A stretch of DNA of 64,000 nt from Branchipolynoe longqiensis (lineage: Eukaryota; Annelida; Polychaeta; Phyllodocida; Polynoidae): assembly GCA_030323885.1 (NCBI GenBank), contig CM059187.1, forward strand, positions 133,078,029 through 133,142,028, in the 5' to 3' direction. Under the pieces are notes generated by a model. It did no database searches, had not been told where the DNA came from, and worked only from the letters and a program-made list of their open reading frames with translations. The first letter of the stretch is position 1. Each line of letters begins with the position of its first letter. The position numbers were made by a program, and so were the translations under genes. Below, piece by piece: positions 52,790 to 63,960 of the stretch.

Positions 52790-53085
52790 TTTGTTTTATG
52801 GGGTTTTACAGCCTCGCAACTATTCAAAGGTGATATCAGGACAGGCACTCACTTTTGAGAATGATTCGCGGAAGCACTACATTTACTTCATATTTACTTT
52901 TTATATTTCTATGGAACAATAAAATGTCAATAAAAATAATTTCCCTTTGACACATACCTCTTGTTTCCCCCCATATGCAGAATCGAGTCGAAGTTTATAT
53001 TTGTCACGATCCTATCTGATGCTCAGCAATATTAAGATATTTTACAGAATAATTGTCTCGGTGTCATGATTTTATTTTGGTGAAA
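52790..53085. repeat. Old SINE-A remnants
   Basis: A minus-strand tail remnant (ggggttttacagcctcgcaac, gatatcaggacaggcactc) is at 52,793-52,885. A plus-strand body remnant (aatcgagtcgaagtttatatttgtcacg) is at 52,980-53,075. Both are strongly diverged. Confidence 0.5.
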
Positions 53086-53267
53086 AAAGACTATTCAGAT
53101 GAATACAAATATTTACACCCCCCCCCCAATAAAAAAACCCACCGTTAAACTGCGCAAACTTCTAACCTAGAAAGCTAATAGTGCTGATCTCTACTTAACC
53201 TTTGCACTTCGTTGCTAGTAACTGCTACCCATCAAACGTCATGTTTGGGACATTGAAGCGGAGTGGT

Positions 53268-53358
53268 AGAACAAGACGAGACGAGAGAAGACAAGACCGG
53301 ACGAGACAAGACAAGACAAGACAAGACAAGACAAGACAAAACAAAACAAAACAAAACC
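53268..53358. repeat. (ACAAG)n microsatellite
   Basis: Pentamer repeats acaag drift into aaaac just before MITE-G. Confidence 0.9.
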
Positions 53359-53359
53359 A

Positions 53360-53676
53360 GGGCCCGTGTTCAGGGTCCATCTCTGAGGCGCCTCGGAGAC
53401 GTCTCGGCGATGAGTTTTGGCTTATTTCCGTTCAGGGTGCGTCTCGGAGACGCCTCGGAGATGCCTCCCATTTCAGACAGGAGATCAAAAGCGCCTCGAA
53501 AATGGCTGCCATATTCAGCGGTTTCAGCCAATCACAGCACAGCTTTTCCATTGCAAATGGCCACCACCTATGGAGGCCACCATTTTCAAGGTGGCCGACA
53601 TTTAAATGCCGTCCAGACTTGTGTGAAGTCAGGGCCACCTCCGAGGCGCCTCCGAGACGGACCCTGAACGCGCCCC
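53360..53676. mobile_element. MITE-G (317 bp), GAGGCGCCTC-motif foldback
   Basis: The left arm opens gggcccgtgttcagggtcca and the right arm, read inward, opens ggggcgcgttcagggtccgt. Both continue with gaggcgcctcggagacg-type motifs that are themselves palindromic. The centre is ordinary sequence with 'cagccaatcacagcacagc'. There is no coding capacity and no resolved target duplication. The gggcccgtgttcaggg terminus recalls Harbinger/ISL2EU-like MITE ends, but this is only a resemblance. Confidence 0.7.
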
Positions 53677-53734
53677 AGATGTCCGCCCTCCCCCTTACAC
53701 CTTCACTTCCCGCAACTGAAGATTTCACATGAAA

Positions 53735-54005
53735 CGAGGCTACATCTGCATGGAGCGGATTCTGGTATGTGAGACCTTAACCGGGCGGATGACCCTCGGG
53801 TGACGTCACGGGCCTTCCGGCCAGTGACTTGCGTCCACCAGGAAGCATCTATTATTCACGTGGCCAGTTGGCCGACGCTGTGCCGCCGATGCCCGTTGCT
53901 GTTCCCGGGGTCTAACGGACGTTGGCCACTCTCAATATCAGGGTGGATGGCTACGTTTATTATGCGTGACAGCTTTATGACCTTTTCCATATTTTAGTGT
54001 CACGT
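53735..54005. other. Unique island, candidate cis-regulatory element
   Basis: Balanced, non-repetitive sequence between MITE-G and a GT-rich array. It contains gggtgacgtcacggg (a full CRE palindrome, tgacgtca) and 'tattatgcgtgacagctttatgacc', where tgacag (Meis/TGIF type) is followed by ttatga (posterior Hox/Cdx type). No frame is convincing. Function is inferred from texture and motifs. Confidence 0.35.
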
Positions 54006-54009
54006 GATA

Positions 54010-55480
54010 ATACGATGTGGGTAAGGGGGTGGGGTTGTGGTGGGGTTGTGGGGGAGTAGGTAGTAGGAGGGGAGGGGGAGGGCTAACAAGTTTTCTCATC
54101 ACATTCATCACATGTGTGGTCGACATTGGAGGTATGGAGGCAGACGATAATAAGGGGTATGTGGTGCTGTGTGTGTGTGGTGGGGTGGTGGTTGGTGGGT
54201 GGTGGGTAGGGGTGGTGGGAGGTGAGTGGTGGATGGTAGGTGGTGGGTGTGTGTATTGGGTGGTGTTTGGTGGGTAGTGGGTTGTGTGTAGTGTGTGGGG
54301 ATGGCGGTGTGGTGGGTGGTGGGTATGTGTTGGGTGATGGTTAGTGGTGGTGTGTTGTGGGTGTGTGTGTTGGGAGGGATGGTGGGTGGTGGGTGATGTT
54401 TGGTAGATGGTGTTTGGTGACTGGTGGGTGGTTGGTGGTGGGTTGTGGTTGTGTGTGGTGGGTGGTGTTTGGTGGGTGGATGTTTGGTGTGCGATGGGTG
54501 GTGGTTGGTGGGTGGTGGTTGTTGGGTTGGGGTGGTGGTGATAGTGTGTTGGTGTAGGTGTATGTGTATGGGGTTGGTGGTGTCTGATGGCTGGTGGATG
54601 TGTGGTGGCTGTGTGGTGGGTGGTTGGTGGTTAGTGGGTGGTGGGGGTGGTTGGTGTGCGGTGGTTTGTGGTTGGTGGATGGTGGTTGGTGGTTGATGGG
54701 TTGGAGTGGTGGTGATATTGTGTTGGTGTAGGTGTATGTGTATGGGGTTGGTGGTGTCTGATGGCTGGTGGATGTGTGGTGGCTGTGTGGTGGGTGGTTG
54801 GTGGTTAGTGGGTGGTGGGGGTGGTTGGTGTGCGGTGGTTTGTGGTTGGTGGATGGTGGTTGGTGGTTGTTGGGTTGGGGTGGTGGTGATAGTGTGTTGG
54901 TGTAGGTGTATGTGTATGGGGTTGGTGGTGTCTGATGGCTGGTGGATGTGTGGTGGGTGGTTGGTGGTTAGTGGGTGGTGGGGGTGGTTGGTGTGCGGTG
55001 GTTTGTGGTTGGTGGATGGTGGGTGGTGGTTGTTGGGTTGGGGTGGTGGTGATAGTGTGTTGGTGTAGGTGTATGTGTATGGGGTTGGTGGTGTCTGATG
55101 GCTGGTGGATGTGTGGTGGCTGTGTGGTGGGTGGTTGGTGGTTAGTGGGTGGTGGGGGTGGTTGGTGTGCGGTGGTTTGTGGTTGGTGGATGGTGGTTGG
55201 TGGTTGTTGGGTTGGGATAATGGCGGGGGTGTGGGGGTATGGGATGGGTCGGGTGTGATGGGTAGTTGGTCTGTGGTGTGTGGTGTGATGTGTGGTGTGT
55301 GGTGTGTGGTGTGAACTGGTGGTGGTTGATGTGTGATTTTTGGTGTGTGGTGTGTGATGGTTGAATGTGTGATGTTTGGTCGGTGAATGGTAGTGGGTGA
55401 TGGGTGTGTGCTGGTAGTTGGTGTGTGGATATGTGGATGTGGTGTGTGGTAGTTAGTGTGTGGGTGTGGGTGGTGTTCAG
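54010..55480. repeat. GT-rich array with a 174-bp higher-order repeat
   Basis: About 1.47 kb of gtggtgggtggttggt sequence. From about 54,430 to 55,215 a 174-bp unit (marked by atagtgtgttggtgtaggtg at 54,541, 54,715 and 54,889, then 55,052 after a small deletion) is repeated about four and a half times. Because 174 is a multiple of three, one frame stays open through all units. The Trp/Gly/Val-rich translation has no features of a real protein. Confidence 0.9.
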
Positions 55481-55482
55481 CT

Positions 55483-55692
55483 AAAGACGCGGGACGCTAC
55501 CTCTAATGAATCGGATACATTGCCAGGCATCGTGCGTCTGTCGGGCCCGACGATAGCTCTTCATCTTGTGAACATAAACTGGCATCACCCAGCCGTTACA
55601 GACGCAAAAACCTCGGGGCCTCTTAATTCCCAATTAAAATACCTCACGTCATTCAGTGTAGCATTCTTTTGGTGTTTTAATTATATATAAAC
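55483..55692. other. Unique island between simple arrays
   Basis: A 200-bp block with 'aatgaatcggatacattgcc', 'cgggcccgacgatagctctt' and 'cttaattcccaattaaaatac', the last with paired taatt homeodomain-type sites. It is bordered by the GT array at the left and AT-rich DNA at the right. Candidate regulatory sequence only. Confidence 0.3.
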
Positions 55693-55964
55693 CGCAGCTG
55701 GCATATAGTGCTTAGAGCCCCTCACAGGCGGCGCCAGTGTGGACAATACTACACAGGGTGAGTTAGATAGGATACAGTGAATATACTATTACATAGGGAA
55801 GTGGAGATAGATAGTGTCCTTGTTTATATTCCCATAATAGATTATAGAGGACATATATAATATAGATATAATTATTTATAAGAGCATTCGACAGCATAAT
55901 TAAGCAGAACTATTCCATTTTCACACGTAAGCCAACTACTTGCATCCCTACAATTTTTGGAAAA

Positions 55965-56650
55965 GGATATACACATACACATATATGCACATACATAGGT
56001 ACACATATATTTATATATTTATGTGCATACACATATCTGCACACACATACACACATATACACGTATACACCTGCACACATACACATACACACATACACAC
56101 TCACACAACCCACCACCCACCAAGTACCACCCACCACCCACCCACCGCCCACCACCCACCGGAAGGCCAGTGCTGCGGCACTGACAAAAGATAAGCATGA
56201 ATAAAATTCATTTACCAATAAAACGAACACTCATACTAATAGACAGGCACACTCATCCACACATACACATGGATATGCACACATACACACATACACAACC
56301 ACACATGTAAATACGCACGCACGCACACTCACACACATGCACACACATACACATACATATGGACAGACATACACACATAATACATACACACAAGCACACA
56401 TATACATATATACACATATATACACATTATATACACATATATACACATTCACATATGCATATACACACCCATACACATATACACACATACACATACGTAC
56501 ATACACATACATAGACACACATTCATGCACATACACACATTCATACACACATACATTCATACACACATACATTCATACACACATTCATACACACATACGC
56601 ATACATTCATAGATACAATCATACACACCTACAGAAACACGCGCACACCC
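55965..56650. repeat. (ACACAT)n-rich array with an embedded CCACCCACC block
   Basis: Two stretches of acacatacac-type repeats (55,970-56,105 and 56,230-56,645) are separated by caccacccacc repeats and about 60 bp of unique DNA. Confidence 0.85.
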
Positions 56651-56654
56651 AAAT

Positions 56655-56960
56655 CACACGTCACTGCTCACAGCGCCACAGGCGGGCGTCCTTCAGGGAC
56701 CTGACCTTGCACCGTCACAGAAGCATCAAAGCCTTGGTGGCAGTTGGCTATGAATTCCCGCACGAATCCTTGCCCCGGACCTTATGGGACAATATATCAT
56801 CTGTGGCAGCTAGGTTCCCCCGGGTGACTCTATAAAAGCGCCAAAACCCCGCCAGGTGGCGTCTGTGTAGTCGGCAACCGGAAGGAGCACACCACCATAT
56901 TTGAATTAGATTTAGCGCCACCAGGCGGCACTTCTTATAGTAACTTGTGTAATATAACGG
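56655..56960. promoter_or_regulatory. Unique island with TATA box and two CTCF-like sites
   Basis: A tctataaaagcg TATA-like box is at about 56,828-56,840. Two motifs close to the CTCF consensus follow: ccgccaggtggcg at about 56,850 and gccaccaggcggca at about 56,917. A third partial match (gccacaggcgggcg) is at about 56,678. No downstream exon is recognisable. It may be a promoter or insulator; this is inference from motifs. Confidence 0.3.
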
Positions 56961-56984
56961 TGGTCCTCTCTTCTATTTGATTAA

Positions 56985-57338
56985 AGTTGCATAGTCCGAT
57001 GATTTTGAGATCTTGTCATTTTCTGAGATAATATATTAGATTGATTGTTATTACCTATCTTACTTTGGTTTGAAGTGCCTTTTATTTTAAATAGATAACT
57101 TTTGAGATATTTGAAATGCAACCCATGCCAAATGAATTTTGGCAAGCATGCAAAAACGCTTGACATCATTGACTACTGCATTAACAGGTTCTATTAAGTT
57201 GACTTGGTATTCCCTTCAATGTGGCAACAAACGCTTAATAAGTGCATCAGTATCTAAGTTCGATATATAGAATTTTATTTTCGTTTGTTTTGGTTTTGAA
57301 GTTTTGATGTTTTCATCAGACTATGCATGCAGCTTGAA
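56985..57338 (-). mobile_element. MITE-D copy
   Basis: The left end ttaaagttgcatagtccgatg and the right end (gatgttttcatcagactatgca...agcttgaa) are inverted. Internal landmarks match on the minus strand (cattttctgagataat, gagatatttgaaatg). Confidence 0.8.
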
Positions 57339-57539
57339 GCCTCAGCACCAGTCCTGTATGTGTTATCGAGTTAGTGTCACTAGTGGCTTTTAATTTCTGT
57401 CGAAAATTGATGTTGTCGGATCTTACTAGTCAGGATCCACAGAGTAGCAAATTTGTATATATATATAATAACAATAATAATAATGGAATTACCTTCCGTG
57501 CTTGTTTATACTCGTATAATACTTAAACATCACATCATT

Positions 57540-57842
57540 TTGGTAGATCGTTGGATTCGAACCCACATGTTCGAACCCTAGTCGAGTCAAACCAATGACT
57601 CATAAAATTGATACTTGTCGCTTCCTAGCCAGGCGCTCGGCCTTATTTGGATAGGGCATGGACTGGTTGGCTCAGTGTCAGGATAATGTGACTGAGTGGG
57701 ATATCAGGTCATGGTACTGATGGATTGGTCTCCAAGTGGGGCAGCACTTTAAAGTCGCCATGAGTGCGCATTATCACAAGTAGGTGCCCATCCCAATATG
57801 ACCTTAGATGTTGCCAGGATGTAAAATTCCAACAACCCACCA
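57540..57842 (+). repeat. SINE-A, type I, 5' truncated in the head
   Basis: It starts inside the extended type I arm (ttttggtagatcgttggatt) and keeps box B and the entire body and tail. Confidence 0.85.
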
Positions 57843-58077
57843 AAGTACCTTTCCCACACTGCGTTTTGGTAGGCCTATTCTAATTCTCATTTCCTCCACT
57901 TTAACCTCCTACATTGAACTCACCTTTGCTAAAGGACCTTAAAAAACCCATCTCCCGCAAAGCCGCGCACAAATATTTCCCACCATAAACAGGAAGTGAT
58001 GCCTAACAAAAGCAACGTCTGGAGCCTTAACAAAATATATTCAGTTTGTAGTCCAAAAAAGTCGATTCCATTTTCTA

Positions 58078-58372
58078 CTCAGTCACTCACTCACTCACTT
58101 CCAACACAAGGGGAGTGAAATCAATGACTTAAAAATTGATACCTGTCACTTCCTAGCCAGGTGCTCAGCATTATTAGAATAGGGCAAAGACTAGTTGGCT
58201 CTGCATCAGGATAATGTGACTGAGTGGGATATCGGGTCATGTTGCTGGCAGCCTGATTTCCTAGTGGGGCAAGAACTACAAAGTCGCCATGAGTGCGCAC
58301 TGTCACAAGCCGGTACCCATCCTGAAATGACCTTCGATGTGGCGAGACGTAAAACTCCAACAACCAACTCAC
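58078..58372 (+). repeat. SINE-A, head replaced by (ACTC)n
   Basis: A short tcactcactcactcact microsatellite is followed by the SINE-A body from 'gtgaaatcaatgacttaaaaattg' to the tail 'ctccaacaaccaactcactc'. Confidence 0.8.
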
Positions 58373-58819
58373 TCGTTCACTCACTTGAATCCTTACACTC
58401 CTGCGCATTCTGCCAGGGTGCACTGTCACGCTGTTCACATGCCTGTGTGCATGCGCAGTGCAGCGTGATGCAGAGTGCCGCCATGTGCTGTCCAGGTATA
58501 CCTACCCCCGTGTTGCTTTGCCCTTTCACCTCCACTTCCCCGACCCTTGACATTCGATGGAGAGCAGCTCACAACCGGGTCCCGGTGTCCATCGGGGTTA
58601 GCGGTGTGTGGGTGCTGGTGGGTTCGGAGGAGGTGGGGGGGAGGGTGGGAGGGTGGGGGAGGGGGTGATTCATCCCCCCCCCAACAAGTCCTACAGCGAC
58701 AAACGGATGTGAGCGCCTTGTTGATAGGATGTAAACGGGTGACGTCACTATGGGGCGCGGATGCTGCTTTCAAAGTTGTTCACAATAGTCCTGAATTGTT
58801 CACAATTGAATTCTGCCCG

Positions 58820-59470
58820 CCTACTCACCCTCCTCATCCCTCCGTCCGTCTTCTGTTTCCCCCTTCTTTCTCTCTCCTCTCTCCTTTCTCTTCCAGCTCC
58901 CGTTCCATCTCATCCCCTCACCCTCCTCTCTTATTCCTCTTCTGTACCCTCCGTCCCTTTCCCGTCCTCCCACCCCTTCCTCCTCCGCTCTCTTCACCCC
59001 TCCCACACATATCCTCTTTTATCGCTCCTCTATACACTCCATCCCATTCTCTCCTCCCACCCCTCCCTCCTCCCCAACTCTTGTCACCCTTCACTCCACC
59101 TCCTCCTCCTGCCCATCCGCTCCTCTCCTATTCCTCCTCTGTGCCCTCCATCCCCTTCCCCGTCTCGCACTTTTCCCTCCTCCCCTACTCTCTTCAGCCC
59201 CCCCCCCCCCCCCCTTCACCGCCCTCCTCTTACCTCCCCAACCCACCAAATCCACCTCCCCCTTCTCAGCTTCCATACTGTACTCCTCCCACCTCTCCCT
59301 CCTCCCCTGTTCTCTCCAGCCCCTTCACCTCCTCCTCCTCCCTGCCCGCCCCTTTCTCAGCCTCCATACCGCACCCCCTCCCACCTCTCCCTCCTCCCCT
59401 GTTCTGTCCACCCCCTTCTCAGCCTACATACTGCACCCCTTCTCCCACCTCTGCCTTCCTACCCATGCAT
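58820..59470. repeat. C/T-rich (pyrimidine) tract
   Basis: About 650 bp of plus-strand pyrimidine with locally duplicated blocks (cctccctcccctgttct(c/g)tcc at about 59,298 and 59,388). The open frames here are artefacts of composition. Confidence 0.8.
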
Positions 59471-59734
59471 TTGGTTTCTTTCTGCAATCCGAGCTGCACT
59501 GCCAGTGAACGCGTCCATTGAGTGTGTTTGGCCTCAGCAGACAGCCAGCCCACTTCCTCCTGGTACAAGGGTCACCAGCAGAATGACCTTCTCAGTCTAG
59601 TTTGTATTTAAGCGCCATCCCCATCCCCATCCTCCCCCCGCCCCCATCCCCCCACGCCGGCAGACAACATTCCGGCATTGCAGAATAGTGATAAAGGCAT
59701 ATGTAGACACCTATAGACATGAAAGTAAAGCTTG

Positions 59735-60045
59735 TTGTATTTAACGATGGCTCTAGAGCGCATTGATTTGCATCATCGACTATTAGAGATCACACATATA
59801 GTCATTTTGAAATATTTCTTTGGAGGAAACCTGCTTCCGCCATATAGGTTACTTTTTCTGGTAAGCAGCAAGGATCTTTTATATGCAGATTGGACAGCAC
59901 ATACCACATCCTTCGATGAACCAGTTGTGGACCACTGCTTGCAACAGAACTGCAAATGGGTCCACTGACCAGGATCGGTAGGATGACTGACACCTTCACA
60001 GTTGGACACTCTACCGCCTCCACTATGTCCCGTTCCCGCCTACAT
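59735..60045 (+). repeat. SINE-C, copy 2
   Basis: It opens tgtatttaacgatggctcta and aligns with copy 1 through 'catcatcgactattagagatc', 'ttgaaatatttctttggaggaaacc', 'cacataccacatccttcgatgaaccagttgtggaccactg' and the terminal 'ctaccgcctccactatgtcccgttcc'. Confidence 0.75.
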
Positions 60046-60316
60046 ATACCTCTATTTATGGATATACATGTACATTTTTTGTTTGTTTGGATAAAGTGTT
60101 TATTCATCTGAATATGACATTTGTCAGCCCCGGAGCACTGGTCTTCTGGCCATCTTACAATTGGAAATTGTCAGTCTATAGAATCTAAGTTTGATCAGCC
60201 CTGTATTAGTTACAGCACCGATCCTGTAGAATTAAGGGAGTGGCTCCTGATGTATAATGTACAGCACCAGTCATAGAAATGTATTTATACATACAGATAT
60301 AGTATATACATGTACA

Positions 60317-60668
60317 TAGGTTGGTTGGTTGTTGGAGCTTTACTCCTAGCAGCATCTAAGGACATATCAGGATGGGAACCGACTTGTGAGAGTGCACACT
60401 CGTGGCGACTTTATAGTGCTGCCCCAACTGGGATACCAGGCCACTAGCAGTAGTAGCACCATGACCTGATATCTCACTCAGTCACATTATCCTGACACTG
60501 AGCCAACCAGCCCTTGCCCTACGGTAATAATGCACCTGACTAGGAAGCGACAAGTATCAATTTTTAATTCATTGGTTTGACTCGATGAGGGTTCGAACCC
60601 ATAGCTTTGAATCCCATGATCTATCAAAACGGGAGACGGACGCTCAATTCATTCGGCCACACTGTCTG
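60317..60668 (-). repeat. SINE-A, type I head, full length
   Basis: The tail (ggttggttggttgttggagc) is at the left and the type I head with extended arm is at the right (reverse complement of gtggccgaatgaattgagcg). It has a 9-bp local duplication, agcagtagt, near 60,447. Confidence 0.85.
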
Positions 60669-60832
60669 GTAGTATGTATAATATATATAGTATATATAGT
60701 ATATATTGTATATATATATCGCATATGTAGCATATATAGAATTTATAGCATATATAGTATATATGGTATATATAGTATATATAGTGTGTTTACTATATAA
60801 AAGTATATATAGTATATATAGTATATAGAGGA
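60669..60832. repeat. (TATATAG)n microsatellite, left part
   Basis: Repeats of tatatagtata. The same array type reappears at 61,708-61,735 beyond a LINE fragment, so one array was split. Confidence 0.85.
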
Positions 60833-61710
60833 TCAATCAATCAATAGTTCCGTCCTCTAGTCGAGGCTTGGATGCAATGGTTCTCCATTTGTCCCGCTGT
60901 TGTGCTGTTCTGATAGACTGTGAATAATTCAAGCCTGTCCACTGTGAAATATTTGTAAACCATGATGTTCTTGGTCTCCCTCTCCCTCTGCTGCCATTCA
61001 CCTTCCCTTCCAACAATGTACGGTATATTGAACTCTGACGAATGATGTGGCCAAAATAAATAAGTTTCTTTGTCTGTATAGTGGCAAACAAGCTTTTCTT
61101 ATTTTTAATTTTTCTGAGAACTTCTTTGTTGGTGATCTTCTTTGTCCATGATATTTTCATCATCCTTCGATAAGTCCACATCTCAAATGCTGCTAAACGT
61201 TTGTACATTTTCTTAGAGATTGTCCATGTCTCTGCCCCATACATTAGAGTAGACCACACATAACACTGAAGAATACGCTTCCTTGTTTGTATTAATATCT
61301 TACTTGATGTTAACACTCTATACATTTTGGAGAATGTTGTTCGGGCTATTGTTATCCTTCTTTTAATTTCTTCCTCACATCTCCCATCATTTGTAATCTT
61401 TTGTCCGAGATATATGAATTCGGATACTTGTTCTATGTTTGTGCCATCTATGGTTATATTGACATTTGGTTTATCTGTCTTTTTACTTATAACCATTGTT
61501 TTGGTCTTCCTGGCATTCATCTTCATGTTGAATAGTATTCCAGCTTTATTGATTCTATTCACTATATCTTGTAGGTTTTTCTCACTGTCTGCTAGTATTA
61601 CACTGTCATCGGCATATCTAAGATTGTTGACGTTCATGCCACCTATTGTCACTCCCTTGCAATCTTCAATGTGTCTGAAAATCATCTCTGTGTACAGGTT
61701 AAATAGACAT
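60833..61710 (-). mobile_element. 5'-truncated LINE inserted in a TATATAG array
   Basis: It reads leftward from about 61,710 to a (gatt)n tail at 60,833-60,845. Only the second half of the RT and the C-terminus remain. Microsatellite flanks both ends. The family is distinct from the LINE at 28.2 kb by sequence and by its tail. Confidence 0.8.
60837..61700 (-). pseudogene. LINE reverse transcriptase C-terminal part, frame still open
   Basis: An open frame covers the fragment with no internal stop. The YADD box is present (MNVNNLRYADDSVILADSEK), followed by 'FNMKMNARKTKTMVISKK', 'FIYLGQKITNDGRCEEEIKR', 'STLMYGAETWTISKK' and the terminal 'GSRGRGRPRTSWFTNISQW'. The N-terminal RT blocks and any endonuclease are missing. 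The first 20 or so codons of the longest frame (61,763-61,705) are flanking microsatellite, not element. The open frame suggests a young or mildly decayed insertion. Confidence 0.8.
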
Positions 61711-61735
61711 AGTATACATAGTATATATAGTGAGT

Positions 61736-62350
61736 TATCATGTTTACTAGATATGGGAGTCAAGCTATGCTATATATTCTACAAACCTACCAAACATGTC
61801 TGTTTTCGATATATTGTCGTGCATTTCCAATAAAATGGTTGCAATATATAAACGAGTTTCCTGCACCATTGCCATGTAGGTAACGCATTCAGTAAAACAA
61901 TCATAAACGGTAATGAATTCTCTACTGGTGGGCGATAATAAGGAAGGCAGAAAAAAACCTGTTGGTTGTTGCGTAGCAACGCAATAAATAGATAGTTCTA
62001 AGATATGGAACTGAAATGAAGCCATTGTCAATGGAATATATATATATATATATATATCCTGTTGCTAAGTTTAGTATATATAACAATGCAACATGGGAAC
62101 GATAACACAATGCACTAGATACAATTACACCATTGGAGAAACAGTATGAGGAATTAAGTTGCAAATACTGACAAAAGCCACCTGGGTCAAACTAAAACCA
62201 TGACTACCAGGTTTGAGCTGATGCTACTATCATTCAGACAGTCAAATCCATTTATCTGCAGAACCTGCTACACCCGCCATTTAACCCCCCTACTCAATAT
62301 GAAATTGATAGACCTTAAAGGGTCTATTATTATAGAACAATAAAGTCTAT
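61736..62350. other. Unassigned sequence with a (TA)n run
   Basis: No gene or repeat family is recognised. A TA dinucleotide run is at about 62,036-62,058. Confidence 0.5.
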
Positions 62351-63560
62351 TTGACAGAAAACACCTGAAATGGATTTGTCGCTTTTAACGCCTAAAACCC
62401 TTCAGTTGCATTGTGTTGCTTTTGTGCGTGCTTTGTTGTTTTGAGGGGGTGGGAGTGGGGTAGGGGTGGATAGGGGGCGGGTAGGGGTGGATAGGGGGGC
62501 GGGGCAGGGGGGGGGCAGGGTGGGGGCTGCAAGGGGCGGGGGGGGCGGTGTTTCCCGATTCTGTGCAAATGCTTCCTTCGTGGAAGGCGGCGAAGATGTA
62601 AAAGATCGTAAACAGTGGGCAATGGTGGATCTGGGAGAGGTTAAGGTGCATATTCTGTTCTCGAAAGCATCACCATTTACTATGTCGATGCATATTATAG
62701 TCAGAGGCAACGCTCTGGGGACTTGATGGCTGCGGGCCTCTTTATACGAGTCTCGGTGGCTACATTACGCGTGGATACTAGAATGTATAACCTTCATAAG
62801 ATGCCACTAAGGAGCAGGCCTAACGATGACAAGCAGCCCCTTTATCTCACATCACACATCACACCATCGTTGGCTTCTCCGCACACCTCCCCACCCTTCC
62901 CCCGCCGCCCCTTCTCCCCCTCCTTCCCCGCAGGCCCCCTCCTCCCACACGGACACCCCCATCCTCACCCCCCGCTGTTGACAGAAAACACCTGAAATGG
63001 ATTTGTCGCTTTTAACGCCTAAAACCCTTCAGTTGCATTGCGTTGCTTTTGTGCGTGCTTTTTTGTTTTGAGGGGGTGGGAGTGGGGTAGGGGTAGATAG
63101 GGGGCGGGTAGGGGTGGATATGGGGGCGGGGCAGGGGGTGGCGGGGTGGGGGCTGCAAGGGGTGGGGGGGCGGTGTTTCCCGATTCTGTGCAAATGCTTC
63201 CTTCGTGGAAGGCGGCGAAGATGTAAGAGATCGTAAACAGTGGGAAATGGTGGATCTGGGAGAAGTTAAGGTGCATATTCTGTTCTAGAAAGCGTCACCA
63301 TTTACTATGTCGATGCATATTATAGTCAGAGGCAACGCTCTGGGGACTTGATGGCTGCGGGCCTCTTTATACGAGTCTCGGTGGCTACATTAAGCTTGGA
63401 TACTAGAATGTATAACCTTCATAAGATGCCACTAAGGAGCAGGCCTAACGATGACAAGCAGCCCCTTTATCTCACATCACACATCGCACCATCGTTGGCT
63501 TCTCCGCACACCTCCCCACCCCCTCCCCCCGCCGCCCCTTCTCCCCCTCCTCCCCCGCGG
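62351..63560. repeat. 627-bp direct tandem duplication
   Basis: Unit 1 (62,351-62,977) and unit 2 (62,978 to about 63,560) both begin ttgacagaaaacacctgaaa. They share a G-rich block (62,440-62,560 and 63,070-63,175), 'ttcctt cgtggaaggcggcgaagatgtaa', 'atgcatattatagtcagagg' and a C-rich block at the end. Differences are few and concentrated in the G-rich and C-rich blocks, so the duplication is recent. I see no convincing ORF in either unit. Confidence 0.9.
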
Positions 63561-63631
63561 GCCCGACTTCATGACACCCCCAGCTGCAGGGTTCCACAGT
63601 TTCACCAACAACACACACCCTCCTGCTCCTT

Positions 63632-63960
63632 CACAGGGCGCGGTGGGCTAATCGGCAGAGCGCCGGCCTCGCGCACGGAAGGTCGGGAGTTGGGTTACCG
63701 GTCGAGTCAAACCAACGACTTTATAATTGATGTTTGTTCCTTCATAGCCTGGTCCTCGGCATTATTAGGATAGGGCAATGACTGGTTAGCTCAGTGTCAG
63801 GATACTGTGACTGAGTGGGATATTGGGTCATGGACCCGGCGGCCTGATTTCCGAGTGGGGCAGCACTATAAATTGCCATTAGGTCACAAGTCGGTACCCA
63901 TCCTGATATGACCTTAGATGTTGCTAGGACGTAAAACAACATCAAACAAACAATCAAACG
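63632..63960 (+). repeat. SINE-A, type II head, full length
   Basis: The head gcgcggtgggctaatcggca and the B-box ggtcgggagttgggttaccg (B-box mutated) precede a complete body. A short deletion occurs before 'aggtcacaagtcggtaccca'. The tail is gtaaaacaacatcaaacaaacaa. Confidence 0.85.

Noticed and set aside
54017..55314. Trp/Gly/Val-rich frames, possible repeat protein
   Set aside because: The frame is open only because the 174-bp unit is a multiple of three in GT-rich DNA. No secretion signal, Cys pattern or start site supports a gene.
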